Source of the DNA: Callipepla californica brunnescens
Taxonomy: Eukaryota > Chordata > Aves > Galliformes > Odontophoridae
Direction of reading: 5' to 3'
DNA: 64,000 nucleotides
NCBI GenBank assembly: GCA_023055505.1
Contig: JALIRH010000098.1
Span: 248,001 to 312,000 of the forward strand
Every line of letters starts with the position of its first letter. The stretch's first letter is position 1. A program made the position numbers and the translations under genes. Below, piece by piece: positions 24,905 through 34,831 of the stretch. The notes beneath the pieces are model-generated. The model ran no database searches. It was not told where the DNA came from and worked only from the letters and a program-made list of their open reading frames with translations.

Positions 24905-25540
24905 GGGCTTTCCCACAAAGCGACACAATCCATCTGTGAACAGGGCGTATCTCTTTTCATCTTCTGTTAGTTCATTATATGGTGAGGCTTCTTTAGCACG
25001 TGACACCTCCTCTGCTGGTGTTGTTCCAAACTTTTTACCTTCAGGCCAGTCCATGATCACCTCCAGGATTCCTGAACGGTTGGGGTTCCCCATCCGAGCT
25101 CGCTGTGTAATCAGCGCAATCCACTTACTCCAAGTGGCATCAGTAGCATGATGGGTAGAGGGAACTGTTCCTTTAAACATCCAGTTCAGTACTGGCAGTC
25201 GAGGTGCCAGAAGGAGCTGCGTTTCAGTACCGATTACTTCAGAAGCAGCTCGAACCCCCTGATATGCGGCTAAGATCTCCTTCTCAGTTGGAGTGTAGCG
25301 CTCCTCAGACCCCCTGTATGCTCGACTCCAGAAACCAAGGGGTCGGCCTCGGGTCTCTCCAGAAGCTCTTTGCCACAAACTCCAAGTGGGACCTTCCTTT
25401 CCAGCAGCAGTGTAGAGGATGTTCTTTACATCCTGTCCCGTCCGCACTGGCCCCAGGGCCACGGCACGGGCTATCTCCTGCTTCATTTGCTCAAAAGCCT
25501 GCTGCTGCTCAGGGCCCCACACAAAATCATTCTTCTTCCA
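24905..25540 (-). pseudogene. pol: ERVL-like pol: RT connection and start of RNase H
   Basis: The frame holds the RT connection domain (FVWGPEQQQAFEQM near its start, PLGFWSRAYRGSEERYTPTE in the middle) and the first RNase H motif, FTDG, at about 24940-24929. The second residue after that motif and everything downstream are lost at the minisatellite junction; the last residues of the open frame are encoded by the minisatellite. The frame differs from the upstream RT frame, and the shift lies close to 25535. In an intact element this region lets the RT move along the template and degrades the RNA strand. Confidence 0.88.
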
Positions 25541-26436
25541 GAGGTCACCTGATAAAGGGGGCTCACAATGAGGCTGTAGTTTGGAACATGCAGTCTCCAA
25601 AATCCCACTACACCCAGAAAAGCTTGGCTCTCTGTCTTACTGGTGGGTGGAGACATGGCAGTAATTTTGTCAATCCCATCTGTTGGGATGTGACGATGTC
25701 CATCTTGCCACTTTATGCCTAGGAACTGAATTTCTTGTGCAGGTCCTTTCACTTTGCTTCGCTTAATAGCGAAGCCAGCTCGCAGGAGGATCTGTATTAT
25801 TGTCTCTCCTTTCTTAAAAACTTCCTCTGCTGTATTGCCCCATACAGCAATATCATCGATGTACTGCAGATGCTCAGGAGCAGCACCCTGTTCCAATGCA
25901 GTTTGGATCAACCCATGGCAAATGGTTGGGCTGTGCTTCCACCCCTGGGGCAAACGGTTCCAGGTGTACTGAACGCCTCTCCAGGTGAAGGCAAACTGTG
26001 GCCTGCATTCTGTGGCCAAGGGAATTGAAAAGAAGGCGTTAGCAATGTCAATGGTGGCATACCACTTGGCTGCTTTTGACTCCAGTTCATACTGGAGTTG
26101 AAGCATGTCTGGCACAGCAGCACTCAGTGGAGGTGTGACTTCGTTCAGGCCACGGTAATCTACCGTCAACCTCCATTCTCCGTTGGCTTTACGCACTGGC
26201 CATATGGGGCTGTTAAACGGGGAGTGAGTTTTGCTGATCACTCCCTGGCTCTCTAGCTGACGAATCAGATGATGAATGGGGAGCAAGGAATCCCTGTTGG
26301 TGCGGTACTGCCGTCTGTGCACCGTTTTTGTAGCAATTGGTACCTGTTGCTCCTCCACTTGTAGCAACCCCACAACAGATGGATCTTCTGACAGGCCAGG
26401 TAAAACAGATAGTTGCTTAATGCTATCTGTGTCCAC
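25535..26436 (-). pseudogene. pol: ERVL-like pol: reverse transcriptase
   Basis: This is a nearly intact RT domain of about 300 residues. In the open frame starting at 26436, the palm motifs appear in order: catalytic Asp in YATIDIANAFF (about residue 130), LPQG (about 162-165), and YIDD (about 192-195) with two metal-binding Asp. FLGIKW and AFLGVVGFWR follow, as usual at the RT/connection boundary. YIDD rather than YVDD or YMDD fits ERVL-like elements. An in-frame stop at about 26461 separates it from the protease, and a frameshift near 25535 separates it from the connection domain. The Met at 26436 is only the first after the stop; retroviral RT is normally released from a Gag-Pro-Pol precursor. 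Confidence 0.95.
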
Positions 26437-26463
26437 AGTAGCTATTCCAAAAGCCCATCGCTA

Positions 26464-26700
26464 CCCCTTGGGATCCTTAAAGTGCCCCCTTCTGAGATAG
26501 TCTATACCAAGTATGCGTGGGGCCCCCTGTCCAATCACTATAAGATGCTTCTGCCAGTCTTTACCCGTGAGGCTTATTTCTGCCTCCAGCACAGACAATT
26601 CCTGAAAGCCGCCAGTCACTCCAGAGAGATGAATCAATTCTGCCCCTTTATAACTTGAAGGCGTTAGAGTACATTGTGCACCAGTATCCACCAGTGCCTC
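26464..26700 (-). pseudogene. pro: ERVL-like protease remnant
   Basis: A short frame contains the retroviral aspartic protease active-site triad as DTGAQ (near 26688) and the conserved C-terminal ILGIDYLRR, with about 55 residues between, which is normal for the fold. Stops lie on both sides: one just before ALVDTGAQ near 26702 and one at about 26461. It is in the same frame as gag upstream and RT downstream, so an ancestral in-frame Gag-Pro-Pol reading is plausible. Confidence 0.88.
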
Positions 26701-26895
26701 CTATTTCTGTGGGTTTGATGTGCCAGGCCACCGAATCCACACAGTCCAATACACTCTATTATCCCTCTCCCTCCTCTGGCTGAGGGCAGGGCCCCTCTAT
26801 TCATTACCTGTAGTGACGGGAACAACTTCGCTGGTAGTTGGTCTGTGTTGTAATTCTCTCACCCGTACTCGCAGTGCAGGGGTGGGTTTTTGATG

Positions 26896-27972
26896 TCATT
26901 CCTTCATATCTTCTCCATTTGCACGTAAGTAACTCCACAAAGCCGCACGCGACATGAAGTTAGTGAAGTTAGTGCTGTCATTTGCTCGAGCAGGATGGCG
27001 TTTGCTTCTGATAGCTGCAACCGATTCAACCCTATCAATCAGTTGGGATAATTTTCCCAGTATATCTTCCATTTGTCCTTCTAACTTTGATATGGCTGAA
27101 ATGGACGTGTATGGCGGCGGAAATTTTTGTTTGAAGTTTTGAAGTGTAAGAATTAGTTCAAAAACTGGGGGTTTTCTGTCTTGGTCCTCATATCTGTTGA
27201 ACGTTGTCACTAGTGTACCGGCGTACCTTTCTGGTGCTGACTTTGAAAGCTTCTGACATATTTCGGGTGTACTCCTTACTTTCTCCGGATCATGGTCCCG
27301 ATCGTCAGGATCAAAGGTGGGATCATACAGCATTTCCGCCACAGCTGTTTCTCTCAAATACTGGATGCCTTCCTCAATAGTTTTCCACCTTTTCACTTTA
27401 GGTGCCAGGTCACTCTTGTAGGGATATCTTTCCCTCACAGCTACTAGCATTCGTTGCCAGAGGCTGGCGATTCCATCCATATACCTGCTGATTCCTCTGT
27501 CGACAGCCGGATCTCGGGCAATGTTTCCTAGTTGGCGAGCTTCGTTACTATCAAGGGACACACTGTTGGCCCGGTTGTCCCAACACCGAAGCAACCAAGT
27601 GACAATACTCTCATCTGGACGTCGAATAAACTCCTTTCTTGAGCCTTGGATCTCAGACATTTTCACGGGCCAACGAAACGTCGTAACTTTAACTTTCTCT
27701 TCACCTTCATCATCACTTTCTTCTCCATGTCTCTCACTTTTCTTTGTTGCCTTTCTCGATGGTGATGGGGTTGTGGCCACCCCCTCACCTATATCTTCCT
27801 CTTCTTTCGGCACCTCTTCTTTGCGTTCTAGGCGCGAGGACACACGTTTCCATTTCTTGCCTTCCACAGGGGCAACTGACTTTGATACTGGTGCTTCCTT
27901 TGGCTGGTCAGGTGTGACCGGGAGGTTTTCCTCTTTGGTTTGGGCCTCAGTTTGGACACTCTCTCTCTTCAT
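26896..27972 (-). pseudogene. gag: ERVL-like gag, 358-residue open frame
   Basis: An open frame with a charged, Lys/Glu-rich N-terminal part (residues 1-95) is followed by a capsid-like region. That region contains EFIRRPDESIVTWLLRCWDN, in the place of the capsid N-terminal domain, and helix-rich sequence to about residue 340. No CCHC zinc knuckle is visible in it. Gag would build the particle core. The frame ends near 26896, and the next recognisable pol sequence (protease) starts about 200 bases further on, after stop codons. The frame is long enough that decay is recent or selection lasted late. The assignment rests on position between PBS and protease and on the capsid-like sequence. Confidence 0.82.
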
Positions 27973-28136
27973 AATAGTATATAAACCTCAGTAAGCATAG
28001 GCCAAGCCCCAGATAAGTGTTCCACCTCAGATCTTTCTGAGCCGCAGCACCCTTTACTCAGATACAGGCCTAGCTCCTCAGGATCCTGCAATTGTTCAGG
28101 AGAAAGATCCCATGACACCGGGTGTCCCCATCCTTC

Positions 28137-28553
28137 TCATTTCTTTCCTAAAACTCTCCACTCTCCCTGCCATTCAACATTCTCTGTTTCTGGGAGAAGC
28201 TTCCTGCACATGATGTAAAGTGCTACTACATGCAGGAGGACTAATATCCCAATTATTAACACCATCCCTAAGCTGTGATCTTGAAAATTCATAAAAAACT
28301 GAGAGAGGAACCTGGATACCCATTCAAACATCACATGGTTCGTTAACATGTTATCCTTTGTTCCATTAGCTGGGGTGCCCTGGGATCTGGCAGGTTCCTC
28401 TATCATTGCTTTTAATTTATCATACAGGGACCAGACCCAATGGAACAGAATGGCAAACTTAACCAAGTTCCAGTACGTTTTGAGCATTAAGAGGGAAAAA
28501 GCGGTGAAGTACAATCCCTGTAAGGGCAGTTTTAACAGAAACAGAAAAGACAT
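28137..28553 (-). CDS. Membrane-protein ORF upstream of gag in the provirus
   Basis: This 138-residue open frame lies between the primer binding site and gag, where most retroviruses have only a leader. It has an N-terminal hydrophobic segment (residues about 3-40), a polar middle containing a possible N-glycosylation site (NGT), and a second strong hydrophobic helix (LGMVLIIGILVLLHVVALYI, about residues 95-115) followed by a basic/acidic tail. The second half resembles the membrane anchor and tail of a retroviral Env TM subunit, but the position is wrong for env. It could be an accessory gene, a captured env piece, or a captured host exon. I do not recognise the family. Confidence 0.5.
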   Translation of the reverse strand: MSFLFLLKLPLQGLYFTAFSLLMLKTYWNLVKFAILFHWVWSLYDKLKAMIEEPARSQGTPANGTKDNMLTNHVMFEWVSRFLSQFFMNFQDHSLGMVLIIGILVLLHVVALYIMCRKLLPETENVEWQGEWRVLGKK

Positions 28554-28762
28554 CTTTTTATTATTATTTTTTTTTTTCTTGTACTAAAACAATCTGGCAG
28601 TACCCAAAAGAAGTTTACAGATATCCCAAAACAACTGACAGTACGCCCGGACTTCAAGGTCGTGTTTTGCTGTACAGCACTTGCAGTACAGATAAGCTTG
28701 TTAACAACAGACAGAGATGTACTCTAAAAGTTTGTCTCTGTCTGGCTAAGGCAGCTGGTTGT

Positions 28763-28780
28763 GTCCCACGTTGGGCGCCA
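28763..28780 (-). other. Primer binding site, tRNA-Lys type
   Basis: The minus strand reads TGGCGCCCAACGTGGGAC four bases after the LTR end. It matches the Lys1,2-type primer binding site (TGGCGCCCAACGTGGGGC) at 17 of 18 positions. It fixes the LTR boundary and the minus orientation of the provirus. Confidence 0.9.
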
Positions 28781-28784
28781 AAAA

Positions 28785-29027
28785 TGTCAGGGGTTTGTGA
28801 GCCGGTTCAGCCCGGCCCTGCGACAACCGAGGAAGGAGACCCACAGGCCCACACCCCGGACAAGGGGAAGGGGGAAAGGGAAAAAGGGAGATAAGCCCCA
28901 AAACAAAACAGCGGCAACGATCTGAGGGGGAAAAGCTAATTTACTAAATAAGACATCAGGAAGTAAATAACACAGTATAATGCAATACAATTTGGAATTA
29001 AGCCCAATGAATCAAACAAAACGAGTA

Positions 29028-29062
<35 letters not shown>

Positions 29063-29323
29063 GTGCCTGATAAACCGAAGGCCTTGCGCTAACGCTGAAG
29101 GCGGACGGCAGCGAGCACCCACTCCTAAGTGATCCTAGAGGAAAGAGAGAATGTCCCGTGACCGCAGAGAGTTTTTATCTGTTCCCTCTGAGCGGAAAAC
29201 ACGTGAAAAAATACAAAGCATTGCCAAGTCCTCTGGGGAATGTAGTTTTCTCCCTGACTCCCAATGCACCACATGATGCCATGATGTGGAATACCAGTAC
29301 CAAAAAATCATAAAACCATGACA
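28785..29323 (-). mobile_element. 5' LTR of the ERVL-like provirus, 539 bp
   Basis: The LTR is bounded by TGTCA and TGACA inverted ends, with the PBS just inside. On the minus strand a TATA-like ATAAAAAC (29178-29171) lies in a plausible promoter position, and an E-box CACGTG is at 29200-29205. A (GA)n run sits in the R/U5 part. The outer flank is CR1 sequence (CTTCCTTACGG onward). The target duplication cannot be checked because the other end of the provirus is lost. Confidence 0.9.
29031..29060. repeat. (GA)n microsatellite within the LTR
   Basis: About 15 GA repeats in the middle of the LTR, interrupted only at the end by GTGAGTG. Confidence 0.95.
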
Positions 29324-29833
29324 CTTCCTTACGGTCTTTTTTGTAGATGGGAGTCACATCGGCAAGCCTCCAATCTTGTGGGACCTCTCCAGATGACCAG
29401 GAATGCTGATAGATGACAGAAAGCGGCTTGGCAATCACCTCTGCCAGCTCCCTCAGCACCCTTGGTTGGATCCCATCTGGTCCCATGGACTTGCGGCAGT
29501 TCAGATGGAGGAGCAGGTCTCTGACTGTCTCTGCTAGGATCACAGGGGGTGTATGATGCACTTCGTCCCAGACTTCCAGGTCAGGGCAAAAAGTATCCTG
29601 AGTTAACTGATCTGTCTATTGAAGAGAGACGTGAAGAAGGCATTGAGAACCTCAGCCTTTTCCTTATCCTCTGTGGTTCCATTCCCTGCCGCATCAAGTA
29701 AAGGAGAGAAATTCTCCTTAGATCTTTTACTGTTAATATATTTGTAAAAGGATTTTTTGCTCTGCTTTACTGCAGTAGCCAGTCTAAGTTGGAGCTGGGC
29801 TTTTGCATTTCTAATTTCCTGCCTGTATTGGAG
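29324..29833 (-). mobile_element. CR1-type LINE fragment (RT region)
   Basis: The minus-strand frame reads GPDGIQPRVLRELA, then PLSVIYQHSW, GEVPQDWRLA and VTPIYKK. These are the canonical start of a CR1/Jockey-clade non-LTR reverse transcriptase domain. Upstream (towards 29833) the usual sequence before the RT can be followed but is frameshifted. The RT is cut immediately after YKK by the LTR at 29323. The 3' part of the LINE is not found on the far side, so it was lost with the provirus end. CR1 is the dominant bird LINE. Confidence 0.93.
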
Positions 29834-30017
29834 GGGAGCAGAGGCTTGCTTTAAATGTGGAGTAAGGAAGGAAAGGATGGAGAAGGATCTTGTGAACTGA
29901 GGTGGGAAGTGGGTATTTAGTCATTGGAAAGCCATTTTGAACTTTTACTACCTGAACGCTGTACATTTTGGGTTAGTCTTCCTTAACTTTCTGTTGGACT
30001 TCTTGTTTTTCAATCAG
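29834..30017 (+). other. Intron sequence before the first XPO1-like exon
   Basis: No coding sequence is seen. The stretch ends in a good 3' splice site, TTGTTTTTCAATCAG, at 30017. Confidence 0.6.
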
Positions 30018-30116
30018 GTGCATCCGTTCTGTGGAGCAGTAGGATACGTGGTTGGGGCGCAGACAGACCGGACTGTACAGGAGCATCTGATAGAAAAACA
30101 CATGCAGGCAACAAAA
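30018..30116 (+). CDS. XPO1-like exon a
   Basis: The exon follows TTTTTCAATCAG and encodes VHPFCGAVGYVVGAQ, then TVQEHLIEKHMQATK. It matches the exportin-1 segment VHTFYEAVGYMIGAQ...QEHLIEKYM...QATK. Twelve residues normally present between EKYM and QATK (LLPNQVWDSIIQ) are missing in frame. The donor is GTCAGA at 30117, weaker than usual. The deletion would remove most of a HEAT helix, so the encoded fold is probably altered. Confidence 0.88.
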
Positions 30117-30433
30117 GTCAGACAGTACATTTTGTGTATTCAACTAAAGTAAAAGTGCTGAATGTTTGTTGTTATTCCATTTTTTTTTTATCTGTGGAAT
30201 GAAGTGAACTTGGCTGTGCTGAACTTTTATAAAGCAATGGTTGATCTGGCAGTAGAAGTGTTGAAGGAGACCTAAACAACTGAGACTGGTTTAAATCCAG
30301 TTGAAGAACTTGACAGAACATGCTTTAACACAGCGTGTAAGATAACCCTAAACGTGAAAGTGACCGTTTTTGTATGAGAAGATAAATGGCGTTTTCATTG
30401 ACTGAATGGAGTTAGCTCAGTTCTTTTCCACAG

Positions 30434-30617
30434 AATGTTGATGTTCTGAAGGATCCTGAAGCCGTTACGCAGCTTGGTAGCATTCTGAAAAGCAGCGTAA
30501 GGGCATGGAAAGCAGCTGGCCGCCCCTTTGTGATTCAGCTGGGAAGAATTGATTTAGATATGCTGAATATGTCCAAGTGCCCAAGTGAAAACATGTCTGC
30601 AGCTCTTGAGGCTGACG
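30434..30617 (+). CDS. XPO1-like exon b
   Basis: The exon follows TTCTTTTCCACAG and encodes NVDVLKDPEAVTQLGSILK at its start, then RPFVIQLGRIDLDMLNM and ENMSAALEADG. It ends in phase 1 at a GTAAGA donor. Exportin-1 has NVDILKDPETVKQLGSILK and HPFVIQLGRIYLDMLNVYKC, so identity is high but with several changes at sites otherwise conserved in vertebrates. Confidence 0.92.
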
Positions 30618-32015
30618 GTAAGAAATTGCACGTCCTTCCTAACAGCGGGATGGGCAGTGCACGTGATCAGGTTGTGAATTTGCTGGGCTTATCTCATTGC
30701 GTGTCTGTTGGTGGTGGTGGTTTTTGTTGCTTCTTTGTGTGTGCGTTTGGGCAAGAGAATGCCTGAAAATGTGCTTGCTTAGGTTCTTGTTTTTGTTAGC
30801 CAGATGTTTTGTTCAAAGAAACTCTGATTCCGGAAGGAGGAAAGCTCTTCAAGTGTGAGTTTAGGAAGGGTACCGGAGACTGCTGACTAATAGCAGTCTT
30901 GTGGAGACACAGTTGTAAGTTCTGACTTCATCGTTTTAGATAAGAAAAGACCCTAGGACGTTGGCAGAGTTTTGGTTTGGTGATATTCTACTACTGAAAC
31001 AGCTTTCTTACAGAAGTGTAACTTCAGTGAAGGCGCCTCAGATTTGTCACAAACTAGACTGGTAATCACTGAGGAGGAATTAGGAGCTACTCGAGTTACC
31101 TAACCACTGTTACCTGGAAAAAATTGGGTCTGTGATATCCAAGTAGAATGTGCTGCTGGAGCATCCCTTGAGGAATGAAGTGACTCGGTTATTGGAGCTG
31201 TGTTCTGACAGACTTTCTTACCCATGCAATGAATACACCTTGACGTAGCTTCTCAGAACTTAATGCATTCTTTTGATTCTGCAGCTCTAATTGCCAGAAG
31301 GTGCTTAAAACAAAAAGAAAACACAACGAGAGAAATAGGAAGCAGTTGCTAGGACTTGTAGTGGTGAGATTTTACTCGAGCAACAGCTATTGAGATGGCA
31401 CTCGGCTCAGAGTGTGTTCTCACAGTTGTTATCTCTGATGGCAGCAGGAGCAGTTCTGCCTTTGTTTCCCTGGCTGCAGTCTGGTGAGGTTTTCCTTGGA
31501 TGTACTGTTATGAGTGTGTGTCTGTGCACTCAGTTAGGGCAAGTTCTACTGACGAGACTTGCATGGACTTGGACGTGAGAAAATGAAGTAAGAATTAGGC
31601 TCCTTGTAGTAAAGACAAGTTGGAACAATTATGTTTGTGACCAAATCAGGAGCGTGCTTTAGAACACTGTATAGGTTGGTTCTTCTCATCACGCAGTGAG
31701 AGCCAGAGGTAAGCATGATCCTGAGAGCTGAAGGAACATTCCCTTCCTTGAAAAAGAAGCTGCAGCATTGTTTCTGAGTTGTACTGGCAGAGTGTGCTGT
31801 CAGCAGTAGCACTGGAGTACTAAATTGCAACTTGGATCCATGGAGCTGAAGTAATGGGAAAATGGTTTTAATCTGCATAATATGAAGGAGAGATCTTCCT
31901 TCTTTGTCATTTGGGTATCAAAATGAAACATTCTCAATCTTCTGGAAGGAGTTGAGGGGAATCTGTTTGTTGACGCATCTTAACCCAGATTCAGTGCAGC
32001 TTTGCTACCTTTCAG

Positions 32016-32122
32016 GCGAAGTGGAAACCAAGCAGCCCTTGGTTAGAAGGATGAGGACTGTAAAAAGGGAAAGTTTAGAACTGATTTCTGGCTGGGTGAG
32101 CAGGTCCAACGATCCTCAGATG
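32016..32122 (+). CDS. XPO1-like exon c
   Basis: Acceptor TTTGCTACCTTTCAG; encodes GEVETKQPLVRRMRTVKRES, then LISGWVSRSNDPQM, and ends at a consensus donor GTAAGT (32123). Its two-base start completes the split Gly codon from exon b. It is nearly identical to the exportin-1 segment TKQPLIRSMRTVKRE...LISGWVSRSNDPQM. Confidence 0.92.
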
Positions 32123-32500
32123 GTAAGTAAATATGGCATCCAAAGAGTTGATAGGACACATTCAGGAGGAACTCTGCTCTTTTGCTGCAGTGCAGTTAAC
32201 ACTGTTCTGTTCACAAGAACTGGCTTCAGAACTGCAATATCTGCAGGAAGGATGATAAGCTGTGACCATACAGGGGTAGGCCTGAGCTGTGTTTTGAGTG
32301 CTTCAGGTAGTGTCAGCTGAGAGCAGTCCTAAGGGGAAGCAGGAAGGTGTAGGAGAGCCCTCAGGCAAGCACTGCTGGATGAACACAGTGTGTGGGAAGC
32401 ATGTGGGCGTGTAAGTTCATTTTTAGCTTCTTTCCGAACTGCTGTGTGAGGCTTTGTTGGGTAACTGCACTGCTCTAAGATTGTCTTGCTCTTGATGTAG

Positions 32501-32695
32501 GTTGCTGAAAACTTTGTTCCTCCCTTGTTGGGTGCCGCTCTCATTGACTACCAGAGAAATGTTCCAGCTGCTAGAGAGCCTGCAGTACTGGGTGCTGTGG
32601 CTGTGGCTGTAAAGAAGCTGGGTGGGCACATCGCTGCTGAAATACCTCAGATCTTTGATGCTGTTTTTGAGTGCACGTTAAATATGATCAAGAAG
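32501..32695 (+). CDS. XPO1-like exon d
   Basis: Acceptor GTCTTGCTCTTGATGTAG; encodes VAENFVPPLLGAALIDYQRN, VPAAREPAVLGAV, then GGHIAAEIPQIFDAVFECTL and NMIKK, ending in phase 0 before GTATTC. It matches the exportin-1 segment VAENFVPPLLDAVLIDYQRN through NMINK. The next expected exon (DFEEYPEHRT...) was not found before the telomere-like repeat begins at 33443. Confidence 0.93.
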
Positions 32696-33442
32696 GTATT
32701 CCTATGTAAATTTTGGATAACGGAAAAAAAAAGAAAAGGGATTTTATATTCAGGATATTGCAAGAAAGGGGGCAGGGCGTGTTATGCTATGTAGTTTACA
32801 TAGCATTATTCTGTTGGGTGGAAATGAAGGTGAGGTTGATGAGCTGTGGCTGTCTGGGTGAATGTCTTGATCTCACTGACTTAATTTCTTGATCCAGTTC
32901 TGGAATTAAATTCGGAGTTGTTTTTCTGTTCCAGGACCTTGGGATGTCGTGGTCCTGGAAGCTGAAGTCTACTTGAAGTATATTCATACGTCCTTTGAGT
33001 AGAAGTATTGATTAGTTCTTGAAGTATTTCTTTCCTGATTTCCATAGCTGCTAGAGTTTCTGTGTTACGGTTTACAGCAGGTACTTGCACAATAGATGGG
33101 TGCCGTTTTGCAGCAGCGTGAATCAGAAAGTGTGTATCCCTGTAGTGGCTGGGTGCTTAACCGCTGAGGCCGTCTGTCCTGTGCCTGTGGAGCAAGTGGT
33201 AATTAATGTTGTGCACTGACCAAATGTGGTTCACCCTGCTGACACTGTGTAAGTCCAGCAAATGGTCTTCTCAATCTATGGTGGTGAAAGTATGGGGAAA
33301 AATGTTGCTGGGAATCTGGGAACTGCATGCTTTGTTTTGTTTTTAGATTTCCTTAAAGCTGAGATCTCCATGGTAAGCCAGATTTTCTCTCCCAGATTTT
33401 CACAGTGAAAAGGCTGTATGGATTCAGGCCTTTTCTGCGACT
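32696..33442. other. Intronic or unassigned sequence after exon d
   Basis: About 750 bases of ordinary mixed sequence with no recognisable exon, transposon or RNA. It begins as the intron after exon d and is cut by TTAGGG-like repeat at 33443. Confidence 0.5.
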
Positions 33443-34818
33443 GGTTAGGGTTAGGGTTTAGGCTAGGGTTAGGGTCAGCTTCAGGGTCAGGGTTAGGGCA
33501 AGGGTTAGGTTTTGGTGTAGATTTCGGTTTAGGGTAAGGGTTAGGGATAATTTGAGTGTTAGCGTCAGGGACAGAAGTAGGTGAAGTGTTCATGTTAGGA
33601 GTAGCATTAGGGTTAAGTTTAGGGTTAGACTTAGGATTGGATTTGTATGTAGGGTTAGGGGTAGGGTTAGTTTGAGTGTCAGGGTGAGGTAAGGGGTAGG
33701 CCTCGGGTTTGGCTTTGTGTTAAGTAAAGGTTTAGGAATAGTTGTAGGGTTAGTGTTTGGATTAGGATTTGGTTTAATATTAGGAACATGTTTTGGGATA
33801 GATTTAGGTGAGGGTTGTGGTGATCTGATGCTTTTGGTTAGGTTTAGGGTTGGGCTTCCACTTGGGTTTTGTGGTAGGGTCTGAGTTTGGGTTAGGGTTA
33901 GGGTAGAGTTAGAATTAGGATTTGGGAAATGCTTCGAGTTCTGTTTAGGGTAAGGATTAGTGTTAGATTTAGGGTTTGAGTTAGGGTTAGGATTATGGTT
34001 AGGACTAGGGTTCTGTTAGGTTTTGGGTTAGGGTTATGGGTAAGTTTGTTTTAGTACTAGGGTAAGGTTATGTTTAGGGTTAGGGTTACGATTAGGGAAA
34101 GATTTAGTGATACAGTGTTAGGGTAAGTTTAGGTTATGGAATAGGGTTAGGTGTAAGATTGGGTTTAGTAATAGGGTTAGGTTTAGATTCTGGGTTAGGG
34201 TTAGAGATAGGGAAAGGGTTTGGGATTGTTTTAGATTTTGGATTAGGTTTAGGATTAGGGTTAGGGAAAAAGTTTTTCTCAGTTTTATGATTGTGTTTAG
34301 AGCTAGGATTAGGTTGAGTGTTCATGTTAGCATTAGGGGAAGTTTTAGGTTTAGGTTTAGGTTTAGGATGCGATCTGTGTTTAGGGTTAGGGGCAGGGTC
34401 AGTTTGAGTGTAAGGGTCATATTAGGGTTAGGCCTCTGGTTAGGGTTAAGGTTAGGAATAGGATTAGGTTTCAGGTTAGTGTTAGGGTTAGGCCTGGGAT
34501 TGCTGTTAGGGTTAGGTTAAGGTAAGTCTTGTGGTTAGGGTTAGGTGTAGGAAAAGGGTTTTGGGGATAGGGATAGTGTATAGGTAAGGGTTAGAATTCG
34601 ATTTAGGATTAGGCTTAGGGATAGGGTTTGTTTGAGTTCTAAGGTTAGATACAGCATTAGAACTAGGTTGAGTGTCAGTGTTAGGATTAGGGTTTGGGTT
34701 ACTGTTGAGGATAGGAATAGGGATAGGTTTAGGGTTATGCTTAGGGTTCAGGCTAGGTACAGGGTTAGGGTTAGGTTTAAGGTGAGTGTTAGGCTTAGGG
34801 TAAGGATTGTGGTAAAAA
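33443..34818. repeat. Degenerate telomere-like repeat, G-rich strand
   Basis: TTAGGG variants (GGTTAGGGTT, GGTTTAGG, GGATTAGG) run in the opposite orientation to 170-9034. Landmarks shared with later G-strand tracts include GAGTGTCAGGGTGAGG...GGGGTAGGCCT (about 33676), ATCTGATGCTTTTGG (about 33824) and AGGATTAGGTTGAGTGTTCATG (about 34304). Open frames here are artefacts. Confidence 0.93.
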
Positions 34819-34831
34819 TGAGTTCTCTACT

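Larger units (their letters stand above)
24905..29323 (-). mobile_element. ERVL-like provirus, 3' part lost
   Basis: Reading on the minus strand: LTR (29323-28785), Lys-type primer binding site, an extra ORF for a membrane protein, gag, protease, reverse transcriptase and the start of RNase H. The minisatellite then begins. Integrase and the 3' LTR are missing, so the left end is a rearrangement or deletion junction, not an insertion edge. The RT and gag sequences resemble avian class III (ERVL-like) elements. Stops and a frameshift show it is no longer functional. It lies inside a CR1 fragment. Confidence 0.9.
30018..32695 (+). pseudogene. Partial divergent XPO1-like gene, four in-frame exons
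   Basis: Four exons (30018-30116, 30434-30617, 32016-32122, 32501-32695) join without a stop. They correspond to a continuous middle-to-C-terminal stretch of exportin-1/CRM1, roughly residues 620-800 of about 1071. The phases agree at each junction (0, 1, 0) and introns are kept, so this is a genomic duplicate, not a retrocopy. XPO1 carries NES cargo out of the nucleus with RanGTP; this part is HEAT-repeat scaffold beyond the NES groove. Substitutions are far more numerous than expected for orthologous XPO1, which is almost invariant among vertebrates. Exons before and after are absent: CR1 and provirus lie on the left, telomere-like repeat on the right. It is probably a fragment, but its frame is intact. 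Confidence 0.9.

Noticed and set aside
32696..33442. Further XPO1 exons after exon d
   Set aside because: No translation of this stretch matches the expected next segment, and no acceptor/donor pair with an open exon was found.
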